Assembly: GCA_023461075.1 (NCBI GenBank)
Contig: JAEWNY010000047.1
Coordinates: forward strand, 1 to 15,496
Origin: Pseudomonadota bacterium
Lineage (GTDB): Bacteria > Pseudomonadota > Gammaproteobacteria > Xanthomonadales > Xanthomonadaceae
Length of the DNA stretch: 15,496 bases
Direction of reading: 5' to 3'
The notes beneath the pieces are model-generated. The model was not told where the DNA came from, ran no database searches, and saw only the letters and a program-made list of their open reading frames with translations. A program made the position numbers and the translations under genes. This document shows, piece by piece, positions 1 to 6,706 of this stretch (position 1 is its first letter; every line of letters begins with the position of its first letter).

Positions 1-201
1 ATGGCCGAACGCATGCAGCAGCAGATGCAGTTCCAGCATGCCGGCATGGGCGGTTACGGCGCCGACGAGGAAGCCGCCGATCGGGTCGGTGCGCAGGACT
101 TCGATGACGGGCAGGCGGCGATGCCGAAGATCGGCCGCAATGATCCGTGTCCCTGCGGCTCGGGCAAGAAGTACAAGCACTGCCACGGCCAGCTGGGCTG
201 A
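1..201 (+). CDS. secA: Preprotein translocase ATPase SecA, C-terminal end (partial at 5' edge)
   Basis: This is the last 66 residues of SecA, the ATPase motor that drives unfolded preproteins through the SecYEG channel at the inner membrane. The visible signature is the SEC-C zinc-binding tail at the very end, C-x-C-x8-C-H (C50, C52, C61, H62 of the fragment) within DPCPCGSGKKYKHCHG, which in known SecA proteins binds zinc and contacts SecB and the ribosome. It is preceded by a Met/Gln-rich and then acidic linker typical of the SecA C-terminus. The first ATG of the window is an internal methionine, not the start; the rest of the gene lies to the left. A free-standing SEC-C protein would be the alternative, but the linker and the downstream Nudix gene, a common neighbour of secA in this group, favour SecA. 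Confidence 0.93.
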   Translation: MAERMQQQMQFQHAGMGGYGADEEAADRVGAQDFDDGQAAMPKIGRNDPCPCGSGKKYKHCHGQLG

Positions 202-314
202 TCTGCCGGATCGGGCTTTGAGCGGGCGGCGTCGGGCAACCGGCGCCGTTTGCGTTCGTGGCCATCGCCGGCCAATCGTGGGAAGCTGTAGCCCCGCCGC
301 ACGCGCTTTTGGCC

Positions 315-1298
315 TTGCCCAGATCGTCCAACTCCGCCCGGCCCGATCCGCCGATCCACGTCGTGGCCGGCGTCATTACCGATGCACGCGGCCGCGTGCT
401 GCTGGCGCGGCGCACCGAGGGGCGCGACCTGGCGGGCCTTTGGGAATTCCCGGGCGGCAAGGTCGATCCGGGTGAAACACCCTCGCAAGCGCTGGCCCGC
501 GAGCTGCAGGAGGAACTCGGCATCGATGCGGACATCGGCGGTGAGCTGATCCGCGTGCCGCAGCAGATGCCGCACAAGCGCATCGTGCTGGACGTGCGCC
601 GCGTGCCCGTGCATCGCGGCAAGGCGCGCGGCCTGGACGCACAGGCGCTGGCCTGGGTGCCGCTCGACAAACTCTCGCGCTACGCGATGCCGCCGGCGGA
701 TCGCCCGGTGGTCGCCGCGTTGTTGCAACCGGACACCTATCTGGTCACGCCGTCGCCGTTCGATGTGAGCGATGACGCCTGGCTCTCGGCGCTCGATGCG
801 GCGTTGAAGGGCGGCATCGCTCGCGTCCTGCTGCGCGCACCCGATGTCGATGCGGGGCGCTGGCGGACCCTGGTGGCCGAGGCGGTCACCCGCTGCCATG
901 CGCATCGCGCCGAGGTGCTGGTGAGTAGCGATGAAGCACTGGCCGAGATGCACGGGATCGGCCTGCACCTGCCTGCCACGCAGTTGATGAAGCGGCGCAG
1001 GCGGGGGTTCGCCGAATCGCTGCCACTCGCCGCCTCCTGCCACGACGGCGACGAACTCCGGCATGCGGAACAATTGGGATGCGACTTCGTCGTGCTCGGC
1101 GCTGTGCGAGAGACGGCCTCGCATCCGGGCCGGGCCGGCATTGGCTGGGAGGCGTTCGCGCGCCTGCGCGAGAGCGTGTCGCTGCCGATCTATGCGATCG
1201 GCGGCCTGTCATCCGGTGATTTCGATGAAGCGCGCAGGCATGGCGCGCAGGGCATCGCGGCGATCCGCGGGTTGTGGCCGGCAGCGATGGAGCCCTGA
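315..1298 (+). CDS. Nudix hydrolase (MutT-like) fused to a ThiE-like TIM-barrel domain
   Basis: This is a two-domain protein. The N-terminal part carries a complete Nudix box, G-x5-E-x7-RELQEELGI (about residues 48-70 from this start). It is MutT-like and would hydrolyse oxidised nucleoside triphosphates such as 8-oxo-dGTP in the cytoplasm. The C-terminal half resembles thiamine-phosphate synthase (ThiE), with CDFVVLGAVRETASHP, LPIYAIGGLSSGDF and GAQGIAAIRG. Nudix-ThiE fusions next to secA are known in gamma-proteobacteria, but the role of the ThiE half is not established. The start is uncertain. The frame is open from GTG 258, but codon use improves and similarity to the family begins around TTG 315 (MPRSSN..., then IHVVAGVI). 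No convincing ribosome site marks either start. The gene ends 33 bases from the convergent coaE stop, with no clear terminator between them. Confidence 0.85.
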   Translation: MPRSSNSARPDPPIHVVAGVITDARGRVLLARRTEGRDLAGLWEFPGGKVDPGETPSQALARELQEELGIDADIGGELIRVPQQMPHKRIVLDVRRVPVHRGKARGLDAQALAWVPLDKLSRYAMPPADRPVVAALLQPDTYLVTPSPFDVSDDAWLSALDAALKGGIARVLLRAPDVDAGRWRTLVAEAVTRCHAHRAEVLVSSDEALAEMHGIGLHLPATQLMKRRRRGFAESLPLAASCHDGDELRHAEQLGCDFVVLGAVRETASHPGRAGIGWEAFARLRESVSLPIYAIGGLSSGDFDEARRHGAQGIAAIRGLWPAAMEP

Positions 1299-1331
1299 AC
1301 CGCGCCGCGCCGGCGGACCACCGATGGCAGG

Positions 1332-1952
1332 TCAGGCTTGGCCCGCGCGCGCCAGCCCTTGGTAGAAGCGATGCAGTTCGGCGACGCGCGATCGCAATCC
1401 GTCCAGCGTGCCTTCGTTGGCGAGGATGTCGTCGGCGATGGCCAGGCGCGCCTCGCGCGTGGCTTGCGCGCCGATCATGCGCATCGCCAGTGCGGCGTCG
1501 ATGCCATCGCGTTGCACCAGCCGTGCCTGCTGGGTTTCCGGCGCGACGTCGATGACCAGAATCCGGTCAAGCCACGGATAGGCGTGGCGGCCGCCCGCTT
1601 CGGCCAGCAGCGGGATCGAGGCGATCGCGATGTCACCGTGCGCCGCCTCGCAACGCGCTTTCAATTCGGCACGGATCGGTGGATGCAGGATCGCCTCCAA
1701 AGCTTCTTTGTCGTCCGCATTGGCGAAGATGCGTTGGCGCAGGGCGCGGCGGTCGAGCCGGCCTTCCGCATCGAGCATCGCCTCGCCGAAGCACGCGACG
1801 ATATCCGCCAGCGCTGGCTGCGAGGGTTCGACCAGTTCGCGGGCGATGACATCGGCATCCACCACCGTCGCGCCGAGTGCAGCGAAGGCCGCGTCGGCCG
1901 CGCTCTTGCCGGAGGCAATCCCGCCGGTCAGCCCGACGCAGAGCCGCGCCAT
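1332..1952 (-). CDS. coaE: Dephospho-CoA kinase
   Basis: This 206-residue enzyme phosphorylates the 3'-OH of dephospho-CoA with ATP, the last step of coenzyme A synthesis, in the cytoplasm. The sequence opens with the Walker A loop GLTGGIASGKS (GKS at residues 15-17), followed by the family motif VVDADVIARELVEP. The LHPPIRAEL segment in the middle and the IASIPLLAEAG motif are also typical of CoaE, and the length is normal. The ATG at 1952 lies 4 bases past the pilD stop, so translation is probably coupled to pilD and the gene is the last of the pilBCD-coaE operon. The link between coaE and pilD is a long-known gene arrangement in Pseudomonas and Xanthomonas; no functional connection to pili is implied. 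It converges on the Nudix gene. Confidence 0.96.
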   Translation of the reverse strand: MARLCVGLTGGIASGKSAADAAFAALGATVVDADVIARELVEPSQPALADIVACFGEAMLDAEGRLDRRALRQRIFANADDKEALEAILHPPIRAELKARCEAAHGDIAIASIPLLAEAGGRHAYPWLDRILVIDVAPETQQARLVQRDGIDAALAMRMIGAQATREARLAIADDILANEGTLDGLRSRVAELHRFYQGLARAGQA

Positions 1953-1956
1953 CGGC

Positions 1957-2823
1957 TCAGCCGCCCATCCCGGTCAGACGCATGTACTGGCCGATCAGCA
2001 CATCGCCCCACATGAAGACGATCCAGCCGGCGATGGCCAGATAAGGCCCGAAGGGCAGGGGCGTGGCCTTGTCGCGGCCCTTCATCGCCAGCCAGACCGA
2101 GCCGATGATCGCGCCAACCAGCGAGGACATCAGGATCGTCGGCAGGATGCCCTTGAGCCCGCACCAGGCGCCGATCGCCGCCAGCAGCTTGAAGTCGCCG
2201 TGGCCCATGCCCTCCTTGCCGGTCAATTGCTTGAACAGCCACCAGACCAGCCACAGGCTTCCGTAGCCCACGGCCGCACCGGCGATCGCGGTCTTGGGCC
2301 CGACGAACAGGTTTTCGTGCGCGGCGATGAAGCCCAGCCACATCAGTGGCAGCGTCAGAGAATCCGGCAACAGCTGGGTACGGAAATCGACCCCCGACAT
2401 CGCCACCAGGAACCAGGTGAACAGGATCGCGCCGAAGCCCTGCCAGCCGAAGCCGAAGCGCCAGACGCAAGCCAGCGTCAACAGCATGGTCAGCGCCTCG
2501 ACCAGCGGATACTGGGCGGAGATGCGCTCGCCGCAGTGCCGGCACTTGCCGCCCTGCGCCAGCCAGCTGACGAGCGGGATGTTCTCGTACCAGCGCAGCC
2601 GCGCCTTGCAGTGCGGGCAGTGGGAGGGCTCGACCGCGATGCCGGGCGGCGGCGGGTCGTAGATTTCGGGTTGTTCGAGCACCTCGCGGGCGTCGCGCTT
2701 CCACTGCCATTCCATCCGCCGCGGCAGGCGCAGGATGACCACGTTGATGAAACTGCCGACGACAAGGCCGAGCGCGGCGGCCAGCGGATAACCGAGCGCG
2801 GGGTTCTGATCGAGGAACGCCAT
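1957..2823 (-). CDS. pilD: Type IV prepilin leader peptidase / N-methyltransferase PilD
   Basis: This 288-residue inner-membrane aspartyl protease cuts the short leader from type IV prepilins and type II secretion pseudopilins and methylates the new N-terminal phenylalanine. Both catalytic aspartates are visible: D146 in GVDFRTQLLPD and D210 in GMGHGDFK, 64 residues apart as in the family. The N-terminal cytoplasmic domain has the two CxxC pairs CPHC (C69, C72) and CRHC (C94, C97), which bind zinc and accompany the methyltransferase form. Hydrophobic segments run through the rest, starting with GYPLAAALGLVVGSFINVVIL. The start lies 3 bases past the pilC stop, so translation is probably coupled. 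Because this is the only prepilin peptidase seen here, it probably also serves a type II secretion system elsewhere, as XpsO does in Xanthomonas (inference). Confidence 0.97.
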   Translation of the reverse strand: MAFLDQNPALGYPLAAALGLVVGSFINVVILRLPRRMEWQWKRDAREVLEQPEIYDPPPPGIAVEPSHCPHCKARLRWYENIPLVSWLAQGGKCRHCGERISAQYPLVEALTMLLTLACVWRFGFGWQGFGAILFTWFLVAMSGVDFRTQLLPDSLTLPLMWLGFIAAHENLFVGPKTAIAGAAVGYGSLWLVWWLFKQLTGKEGMGHGDFKLLAAIGAWCGLKGILPTILMSSLVGAIIGSVWLAMKGRDKATPLPFGPYLAIAGWIVFMWGDVLIGQYMRLTGMGG

Positions 2824-2826
2824 CCC

Positions 2827-4104
2827 TCAGCCGACCACCGAGGCCAGCTTGAAGATCGGCAGGTACATGCCGATGACCATGCTGCCGACCAGCACGCCGA
2901 TGATCACCATCACGAACGGCTCGATCAGGCTGGACAGCGCGTCCACCGCGTTGTTGACCTCCTGCTCGAAGAACTCGGCCACTTTCATCAGCATGGCGTC
3001 GAGCGCGCCGGCTTCTTCACCGATCGCGGTCATCTGCACCACCATGTGCGGGAACAGGTTGACCTGCTTCATCGCCATGTTGACCTGGTAGCCGACCGCC
3101 ACGTCGTCGCGAATGCGATAGACGGCCTTTTCGTACACCGTGTTGCCGGTCGCGCCGGCCACCGTGCCGAGCGCCTCGACCAACGGCACGCCGGCGGCGA
3201 AGGTCACGCCCAAGGTGCGGGCGAAGCGCGCCACCGCCGAGTTGTGCATGATCTGGCCGATCACCGGGAGCTTCAGGATCATCCGGTCCAGGAAGTGCTG
3301 GAACTTCAGCGAACGCTTGTAGAAGTACATGAAGGCACCGCCTGCGATCACCGCAGCCAGCAGGAAAGCCCACCACCAAGCCACCATCATCCGGCTCAGG
3401 CTGACGATCATCTGGGTGAAGGCCGGCAGTTCCGCACCGAAGCCCTTGAACACGTCCTCGAACTGCGGGACCACGAAGATCAGCAGGATCGCGCTGACCA
3501 GGATCGCCACCGCGATCACCATGGCCGGGTAGAACAGCGCTTTCTTGATCTTGCCCTTCAGGGTCTCGATGTTCTCCTTGTAGCTGGCGATGGTCTCCAG
3601 CACGGTTTCCAGCACGCCGGCACTCTCGCCTGCCTTGACCAGGTTGCGGTAGAGCTCGTCGAACTGCACGGGGTACTTGGACAGCGCCTCGTAGATCGAG
3701 GAGCCGCCGGCGATGTCAGCGCGCAGGGCATTGACCATGTTGGCCATGCGCACGTTCTTCTGGCCGCTGCCGATGATCTCCAGCGCCTGCACGATCGGCA
3801 CGCCGGATTTCATCATCGTTGCCAGCTGGCGACTGAAGACCGCGATCTCCTTGGCCGAGATCTTCTTGCCGGCGGCGCCGAACAGCGGCTTGGACTTGGG
3901 CCGGACCTGGGTGGGGCTGATGCCCTGCCGACGCAGTTCCGCGCGCAGCAGGGCCTCGGTCTTGGCCTGCTGCTCGCCCTTCATCACGATGCCGCGCTTG
4001 TCGGTGCCCTTCCAGGTGAAGGTGGGCATTGGCGCCTGCTGGATGCCGCGGCCGGTGGTGCCGGTGGCGTTTCGGGTGGCGACGGCGGTGCGGGTGGCCG
4101 ACAT
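2827..4104 (-). CDS. pilC: Type IV pilus inner-membrane platform protein PilC
   Basis: This polytopic inner-membrane protein of 425 residues is the platform on which PilB and PilT turn during pilus extension and retraction. Two T2SF (GspF) repeats are visible: the first at about residues 90-213, after the KISAKEIAVFSRQLATMMKSGVPI motif, and the second at about 295-415, with the matching VARFARTLGVTFAAGVPLVEAL. Membrane segments are ALFYPAMVIAVAILVSAILL, the stretch after WWWAF, and a C-terminal one ending in GMYLPIFKLASVVG. The frame opens at a TTG (4110) that overlaps the pilB stop, but an AAGGA box at 4111-4115 sits 6 bases before ATG 4104 and only 0 bases before the TTG, so 4104 is chosen. 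That places the start 2 bases after the pilB stop. Length and domains are normal. Confidence 0.97.
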   Translation of the reverse strand: MSATRTAVATRNATGTTGRGIQQAPMPTFTWKGTDKRGIVMKGEQQAKTEALLRAELRRQGISPTQVRPKSKPLFGAAGKKISAKEIAVFSRQLATMMKSGVPIVQALEIIGSGQKNVRMANMVNALRADIAGGSSIYEALSKYPVQFDELYRNLVKAGESAGVLETVLETIASYKENIETLKGKIKKALFYPAMVIAVAILVSAILLIFVVPQFEDVFKGFGAELPAFTQMIVSLSRMMVAWWWAFLLAAVIAGGAFMYFYKRSLKFQHFLDRMILKLPVIGQIMHNSAVARFARTLGVTFAAGVPLVEALGTVAGATGNTVYEKAVYRIRDDVAVGYQVNMAMKQVNLFPHMVVQMTAIGEEAGALDAMLMKVAEFFEQEVNNAVDALSSLIEPFVMVIIGVLVGSMVIGMYLPIFKLASVVG

Positions 4105-4106
4105 GT

Positions 4107-5837
4107 TCAATCCTTGGTGACGCGGTTGATTTCGGTAAGGCTGGTCACGCCCTGCCTGACCTTCTCCAGTGCGGACTGGCGCAGGTCATTGACGCCGGAC
4201 CGTTGCGCGGCTTCGGCGATCTGCAAGGCACTTCCCCCTTCCAGCACGATCGTCTGGATCTCCTCGGTCATCGGCATGACCTGGTAGATGCCAGTGCGCC
4301 CTTTATACCCTTCCGTGCATTCGCTGCAACCGGCAGCTTCGAAGACCTTGAGCCCGGCCGCGATTTCCTCGTGGTCGAAGCCCTCCGCCAGCAGTGCGTG
4401 CTCCGGCAGTTTGGCCTCGCGCTTGCAGGCCGGACACAGCCGTCGGGCCAGACGCTGGGCGATCACCAACGTCACCGAACTGGTGATGTTGAACGGCGCC
4501 ACGCCCATGTTCATCAGCCGGGCGATGGTCTGCGGCGCGTCATTGGTATGCAGGGTGGACAGCACCATGTGGCCGGTCTGCGCAGCCTTGATGCCGATCT
4601 CCGCAGTCTCCAGGTCGCGGATTTCGCCGACCATGATCACGTCCGGGTCCTGGCGCAGGAAGCTGCGCAGCGCGGCGGCGAAGGTCATGCCGGTCTTGGC
4701 GTTCTGCTGCACCTGGTTCACGCCGGGCAGGCGGATTTCGACCGGGTCCTCGACCGTGGAGATATTGCGTGTGTCGTCGTTGAGGATGCCAAGCGCGGTG
4801 TACAGCGACACCGTCTTGCCCGAGCCGGTGGGCCCGGTGACCAGCACCATGCCGTAGGGCTTGTGGATGGCGTCCAGGAACAGCGTCTGCTGGGCCGGCT
4901 CGTAACCGAGCTTGTCGATGCCCAGCTTGGCGGCGCCGCCGTCTAGCAGGCGCAGCACGATCTTCTCGCCGAACAGGGTCGGTAGCGTGCTGACACGGAA
5001 GTCCATCTGCTTGGTCTTGGACAGGTTCAGCTTGATGCGGCCGTCCTGCGGCACGCGCTTCTCGGCGATGTCCAGCTGCGCCATCACCTTCAGGCGCGCG
5101 GCGATGCGCGCGTGCATCTTGTTGGCCATGCGCGAAACGCTGCGCAGCACGCCATCGATTCGGAAACGCACGCGGTAGTTGTCCTCGTACGGTTCGAAGT
5201 GGATGTCCGAGGCGCCGCGGCGGATCGCATCGATCAGGATCTTGTTGATGAACTTGACGATCGGGGTGTCGTCCTCGCCCTTGGCATCGACACCCTTGTC
5301 GCCAGTCTCTTGACTGCTATCGGCCACGTCCAGTTCGCCGATGTCGTCGCCGCCGCCCAAGTCGAAGCCGCCCAGGCTGTCGCCTGCGGACTGCCACAAC
5401 TCCAGGGTGCGGGCGATGGTGTCCGCATCCACCAGCACCGGCTCGACCGCCAGGCTGGACTGGAACTTGATCTCGTCCATGCCATGCAGGTTGGCCGGAT
5501 CGGCGGTGGCGACGAACAAGCGGTTGCCGCGCTTGAACAGCGGCAGCACCTTGTGTTGTTGCACCAGCTCCTCGGAAACCAGCTTGAGCGTTTCCGGTTG
5601 CGGGGGCATAACTGCCGGGTCGAACACCGGCAAGCCGAACTCCACCGCGTTGGCCGCGGTCAGCTGGGCCGGGCTGACCAGCTTTTCTTCCAGCAACCAT
5701 TGCGCGATCGGGCGCTTGGCCCTAGCCGCGCCATCTTGCGCAGCGCGGGCCTTTTCGGCATCCAGCGCGCCATCCATCACTAGGCGGCGGGTGATGCCGG
5801 TGATGCCGAGTAGATTCTGGTTCAGTACGGCGTTCAT
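4107..5837 (-). CDS. pilB: Type IV pilus extension ATPase PilB
   Basis: This cytoplasmic hexameric ATPase powers pilus polymerisation. The order is an N-terminal MshEN-like domain (about residues 8-150), a flexible Gly/Asp-rich linker (156-190), then the GspE-type core. The core shows GASDIHFEPYE (208-218), Walker A GPTGSGKT (335-342), the Asp box STVEDPVE (360-367), Walker B PDVIMVGEIRD (398-408), the His box GHMVLSTLHTND (422-433) and a zinc tetracysteine C468/C471 and C504/C507. These cysteines mark PilB/GspE and are absent from the retraction ATPase PilT. A GTG opens the frame at 5846, but it overlaps the GGAG box at 5846-5849; ATG 5837, 8 bases downstream of that box, gives 576 residues, the usual length. 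It is the first gene of the pilBCD-coaE operon, after the pilA terminator. PilB N-domains can bind cyclic di-GMP; I cannot tell whether this one does. Confidence 0.97.
   Translation of the reverse strand: MNAVLNQNLLGITGITRRLVMDGALDAEKARAAQDGAARAKRPIAQWLLEEKLVSPAQLTAANAVEFGLPVFDPAVMPPQPETLKLVSEELVQQHKVLPLFKRGNRLFVATADPANLHGMDEIKFQSSLAVEPVLVDADTIARTLELWQSAGDSLGGFDLGGGDDIGELDVADSSQETGDKGVDAKGEDDTPIVKFINKILIDAIRRGASDIHFEPYEDNYRVRFRIDGVLRSVSRMANKMHARIAARLKVMAQLDIAEKRVPQDGRIKLNLSKTKQMDFRVSTLPTLFGEKIVLRLLDGGAAKLGIDKLGYEPAQQTLFLDAIHKPYGMVLVTGPTGSGKTVSLYTALGILNDDTRNISTVEDPVEIRLPGVNQVQQNAKTGMTFAAALRSFLRQDPDVIMVGEIRDLETAEIGIKAAQTGHMVLSTLHTNDAPQTIARLMNMGVAPFNITSSVTLVIAQRLARRLCPACKREAKLPEHALLAEGFDHEEIAAGLKVFEAAGCSECTEGYKGRTGIYQVMPMTEEIQTIVLEGGSALQIAEAAQRSGVNDLRQSALEKVRQGVTSLTEINRVTKD
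4111..4115 (-). promoter_or_regulatory. Ribosome binding site deciding the pilC start
   Basis: AAGGA on the minus strand, inside the end of pilB, lies 6 bases before ATG 4104 and directly abuts the in-frame TTG at 4110, so ATG 4104 is the likely start. Confidence 0.7.
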
Positions 5838-5845
5838 CCACAGCA

Positions 5846-5849
5846 CTCC
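5846..5849 (-). promoter_or_regulatory. Ribosome binding site deciding the pilB start
   Basis: GGAG on the minus strand lies 8 bases before ATG 5837 and overlaps the alternative GTG at 5846, ruling that GTG out as the likely start. Confidence 0.65.
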
Positions 5850-5861
5850 GGTGACGCGAGG

Positions 5862-5867
5862 ATTTTA
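5862..5867 (-). promoter_or_regulatory. Possible -10 element for the pilB operon
   Basis: TAAAAT on the minus strand matches five of six bases of the sigma70 -10 consensus and sits 24 bases upstream of the pilB ATG, after the pilA terminator. No good -35 is visible at 16 to 18 bases, and I found no GG-N10-GC sigma54 pattern in the interval, so the call is weak. Confidence 0.3.
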
Positions 5868-5992
5868 AGGCAATGTGAGACGAATAACGGGCTTGTCATG
5901 AGCGAAAGGAGCAGCCCGGCTGCGCGGGTATCCCCGCGAGTGGTCGCACGCTTGGCCGAGCATCAGGGGCTGTGCGCGTTGGCCGTTCGCCT

Positions 5993-6026
5993 AAAAAAAG
6001 AAAACCCCGGCACTAAGTCCGGGGTT
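5993..6026 (-). terminator. Intrinsic terminator of pilA
   Basis: On the minus strand an 8-bp perfect stem AACCCCGG / CCGGGGTT (6019-6026 with 6003-6010) encloses an 8-base loop and is followed by TTCTTTTTTT. It begins 24 bases after the pilA stop. It should separate the pilin transcript from the pilBCD-coaE operon. Confidence 0.9.
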
Positions 6027-6050
6027 CTTGGAGCCAAATGCAGCTTGCGA

Positions 6051-6485
6051 TCAGCGGCAAGCCTGCGGGCGCCACTTCGAAGTCACGGTGCCCGTGTTGC
6101 AGGTCCAGGTCGCACCGCCGTCAGCGGTCACGAACAAGATGGTCTGGCCGTTGGCGCGTCCGCTGCTCATCGTTGCGGTCACGGTGCCTGCGGGGTAGGT
6201 ACCCGAGACGGTGGGGGTGATGTTGGCGTACTTGCCGGTCAGGGTGGCCGGGATCTGGGTTGCGGTGGCGGTAGCGGTGGGCGCGACGAGGCTCGGCCAA
6301 GCGTTCTGGTTGGCGCCATACTCAGCCAGCGGAGCCTTGAGACCGCCGGCCAAGCCAACGGCCTCGGAGACCTGGCTACGGGTCACGTAGTCGTTATAGG
6401 CCGGGATGGCAATCGCGGCCAGGATGGCGATGATCGCAACGACGATCATCAGCTCGATCAGGGTGAAGCCTTGTTGCTTGTTCAT
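6051..6485 (-). CDS. pilA: Major type IVa prepilin PilA
   Basis: This is the structural subunit of the type IVa pilus, 144 residues with a 6-residue leader MNKQQG. PilD would cleave after G6, leaving F7 as the methylated first residue; the essential Glu+5 is E11 in FTLIELMIVVAI. The hydrophobic N-terminal helix spans about residues 7-35. The exposed part is rich in Ala, Thr and Gly, with an Ala-Thr run at about 70-76. C129 and C143 would form the disulfide-bonded D-loop just before the C-terminus, as in PAK/PAO pilins. ATG 6485 is chosen over longer frames because the leader must be short and GGGGAG sits 7 bases upstream. Expression is probably controlled by PilR and sigma54, and the gene is closed by its own terminator. 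Only one pilin gene is seen here. Confidence 0.97.
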   Translation of the reverse strand: MNKQQGFTLIELMIVVAIIAILAAIAIPAYNDYVTRSQVSEAVGLAGGLKAPLAEYGANQNAWPSLVAPTATATATQIPATLTGKYANITPTVSGTYPAGTVTATMSSGRANGQTILFVTADGGATWTCNTGTVTSKWRPQACR

Positions 6486-6492
6486 TGTGTAA

Positions 6493-6498
6493 CTCCCC
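6493..6498 (-). promoter_or_regulatory. Strong ribosome binding site of pilA
   Basis: GGGGAG on the minus strand lies 7 bases before ATG 6485 and fixes the start that gives the 6-residue prepilin leader. It is the best ribosome site in the window, as expected for the abundant pilin. Confidence 0.8.
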
Positions 6499-6517
6499 AT
6501 GGGTGGTTTAGGAACCT

Positions 6518-6573
6518 CACGTGCCCCGTGGCCGGCATCTCCGGTCCGTGGGCAGCCGTGCAACAGGCACGTG
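6518..6573 (-). repeat. Inverted repeat spanning the pilA leader
   Basis: CACGTGCC (6518-6525) and GGCACGTG (6566-6573) form a perfect 8-bp inverted repeat around 40 bases, with a smaller CCGG hairpin inside. The outer arm begins within about 2 bases of the predicted pilA transcription start, so the stem would form at the 5' end of the message. Function unknown. Confidence 0.5.
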
Positions 6574-6585
6574 CGAAACGGACTA

Positions 6586-6601
6586 TGCAGGAGCCATGCC
6601 A
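6586..6601 (-). promoter_or_regulatory. Sigma54 (RpoN) promoter of pilA
   Basis: On the minus strand this reads TGGCATGGCTCCTGCA, close to the sigma54 consensus TGGCACG-N4-TTGCA. The invariant GG and GC are separated by exactly 10 bases. It lies 100 to 116 bases upstream of the pilA ATG and would start transcription near 6575, giving a leader of about 90 bases. PilR is encoded immediately upstream, which fits known PilR/RpoN control of pilA. The start site itself is inferred. Confidence 0.75.
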
Positions 6602-6663
6602 AGTCCGGAAGAGCGCCAAATCACGGTTTTCACTTTCCGTAGCCATTCCTGAATGGGCTGGAA

Positions 6664-6706
6664 TTGACCTCCGGCGTCACTTTTGACCCACCTGTGCGCA
6701 CTGACG
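6664..6706 (-). promoter_or_regulatory. Candidate PilR enhancer: repeated TGAC half-sites
   Basis: Read on the plus strand, TTGACC occurs at 6664-6669 and 6683-6688, and CTGACG at 6701-6706, at steps of 19 and 18 bases, near two helical turns. GTCA at 6676-6679 pairs with the second copy as GTCA-N4-TGAC. The cluster lies roughly 90 to 130 bases upstream of the predicted pilA start, where NtrC-type activators usually bind. Assignment to PilR is inference. Confidence 0.4.

Noticed and set aside
1299..1331. Terminator between the convergent Nudix gene and coaE
   Set aside because: Only a short GC-rich GCCG-CGC-CGGC dyad without a T-run is present; I could not support a terminator call.
1630..4287. 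Very long open frame on the plus strand (885 codons) across coaE, pilD and pilC
   Set aside because: It is antisense to three clear genes; its translation is His/Arg/Gln-rich without any motif, as expected for the reverse strand of GC-rich coding DNA.
5838..5846. GTG start for pilB giving three extra residues
   Set aside because: The GTG overlaps the ribosome binding site that properly serves ATG 5837.
5847..5992. Small plus-strand frame starting near 5898 between pilB and pilA
   Set aside because: It has no ribosome site worth noting, runs antisense through the pilA terminator and pilA, and shows no recognisable motif.
6486..6602. N-terminal extension of pilA giving 183 residues
   Set aside because: A type IV prepilin leader must be short; the extension would read through the leader region and ribosome site.
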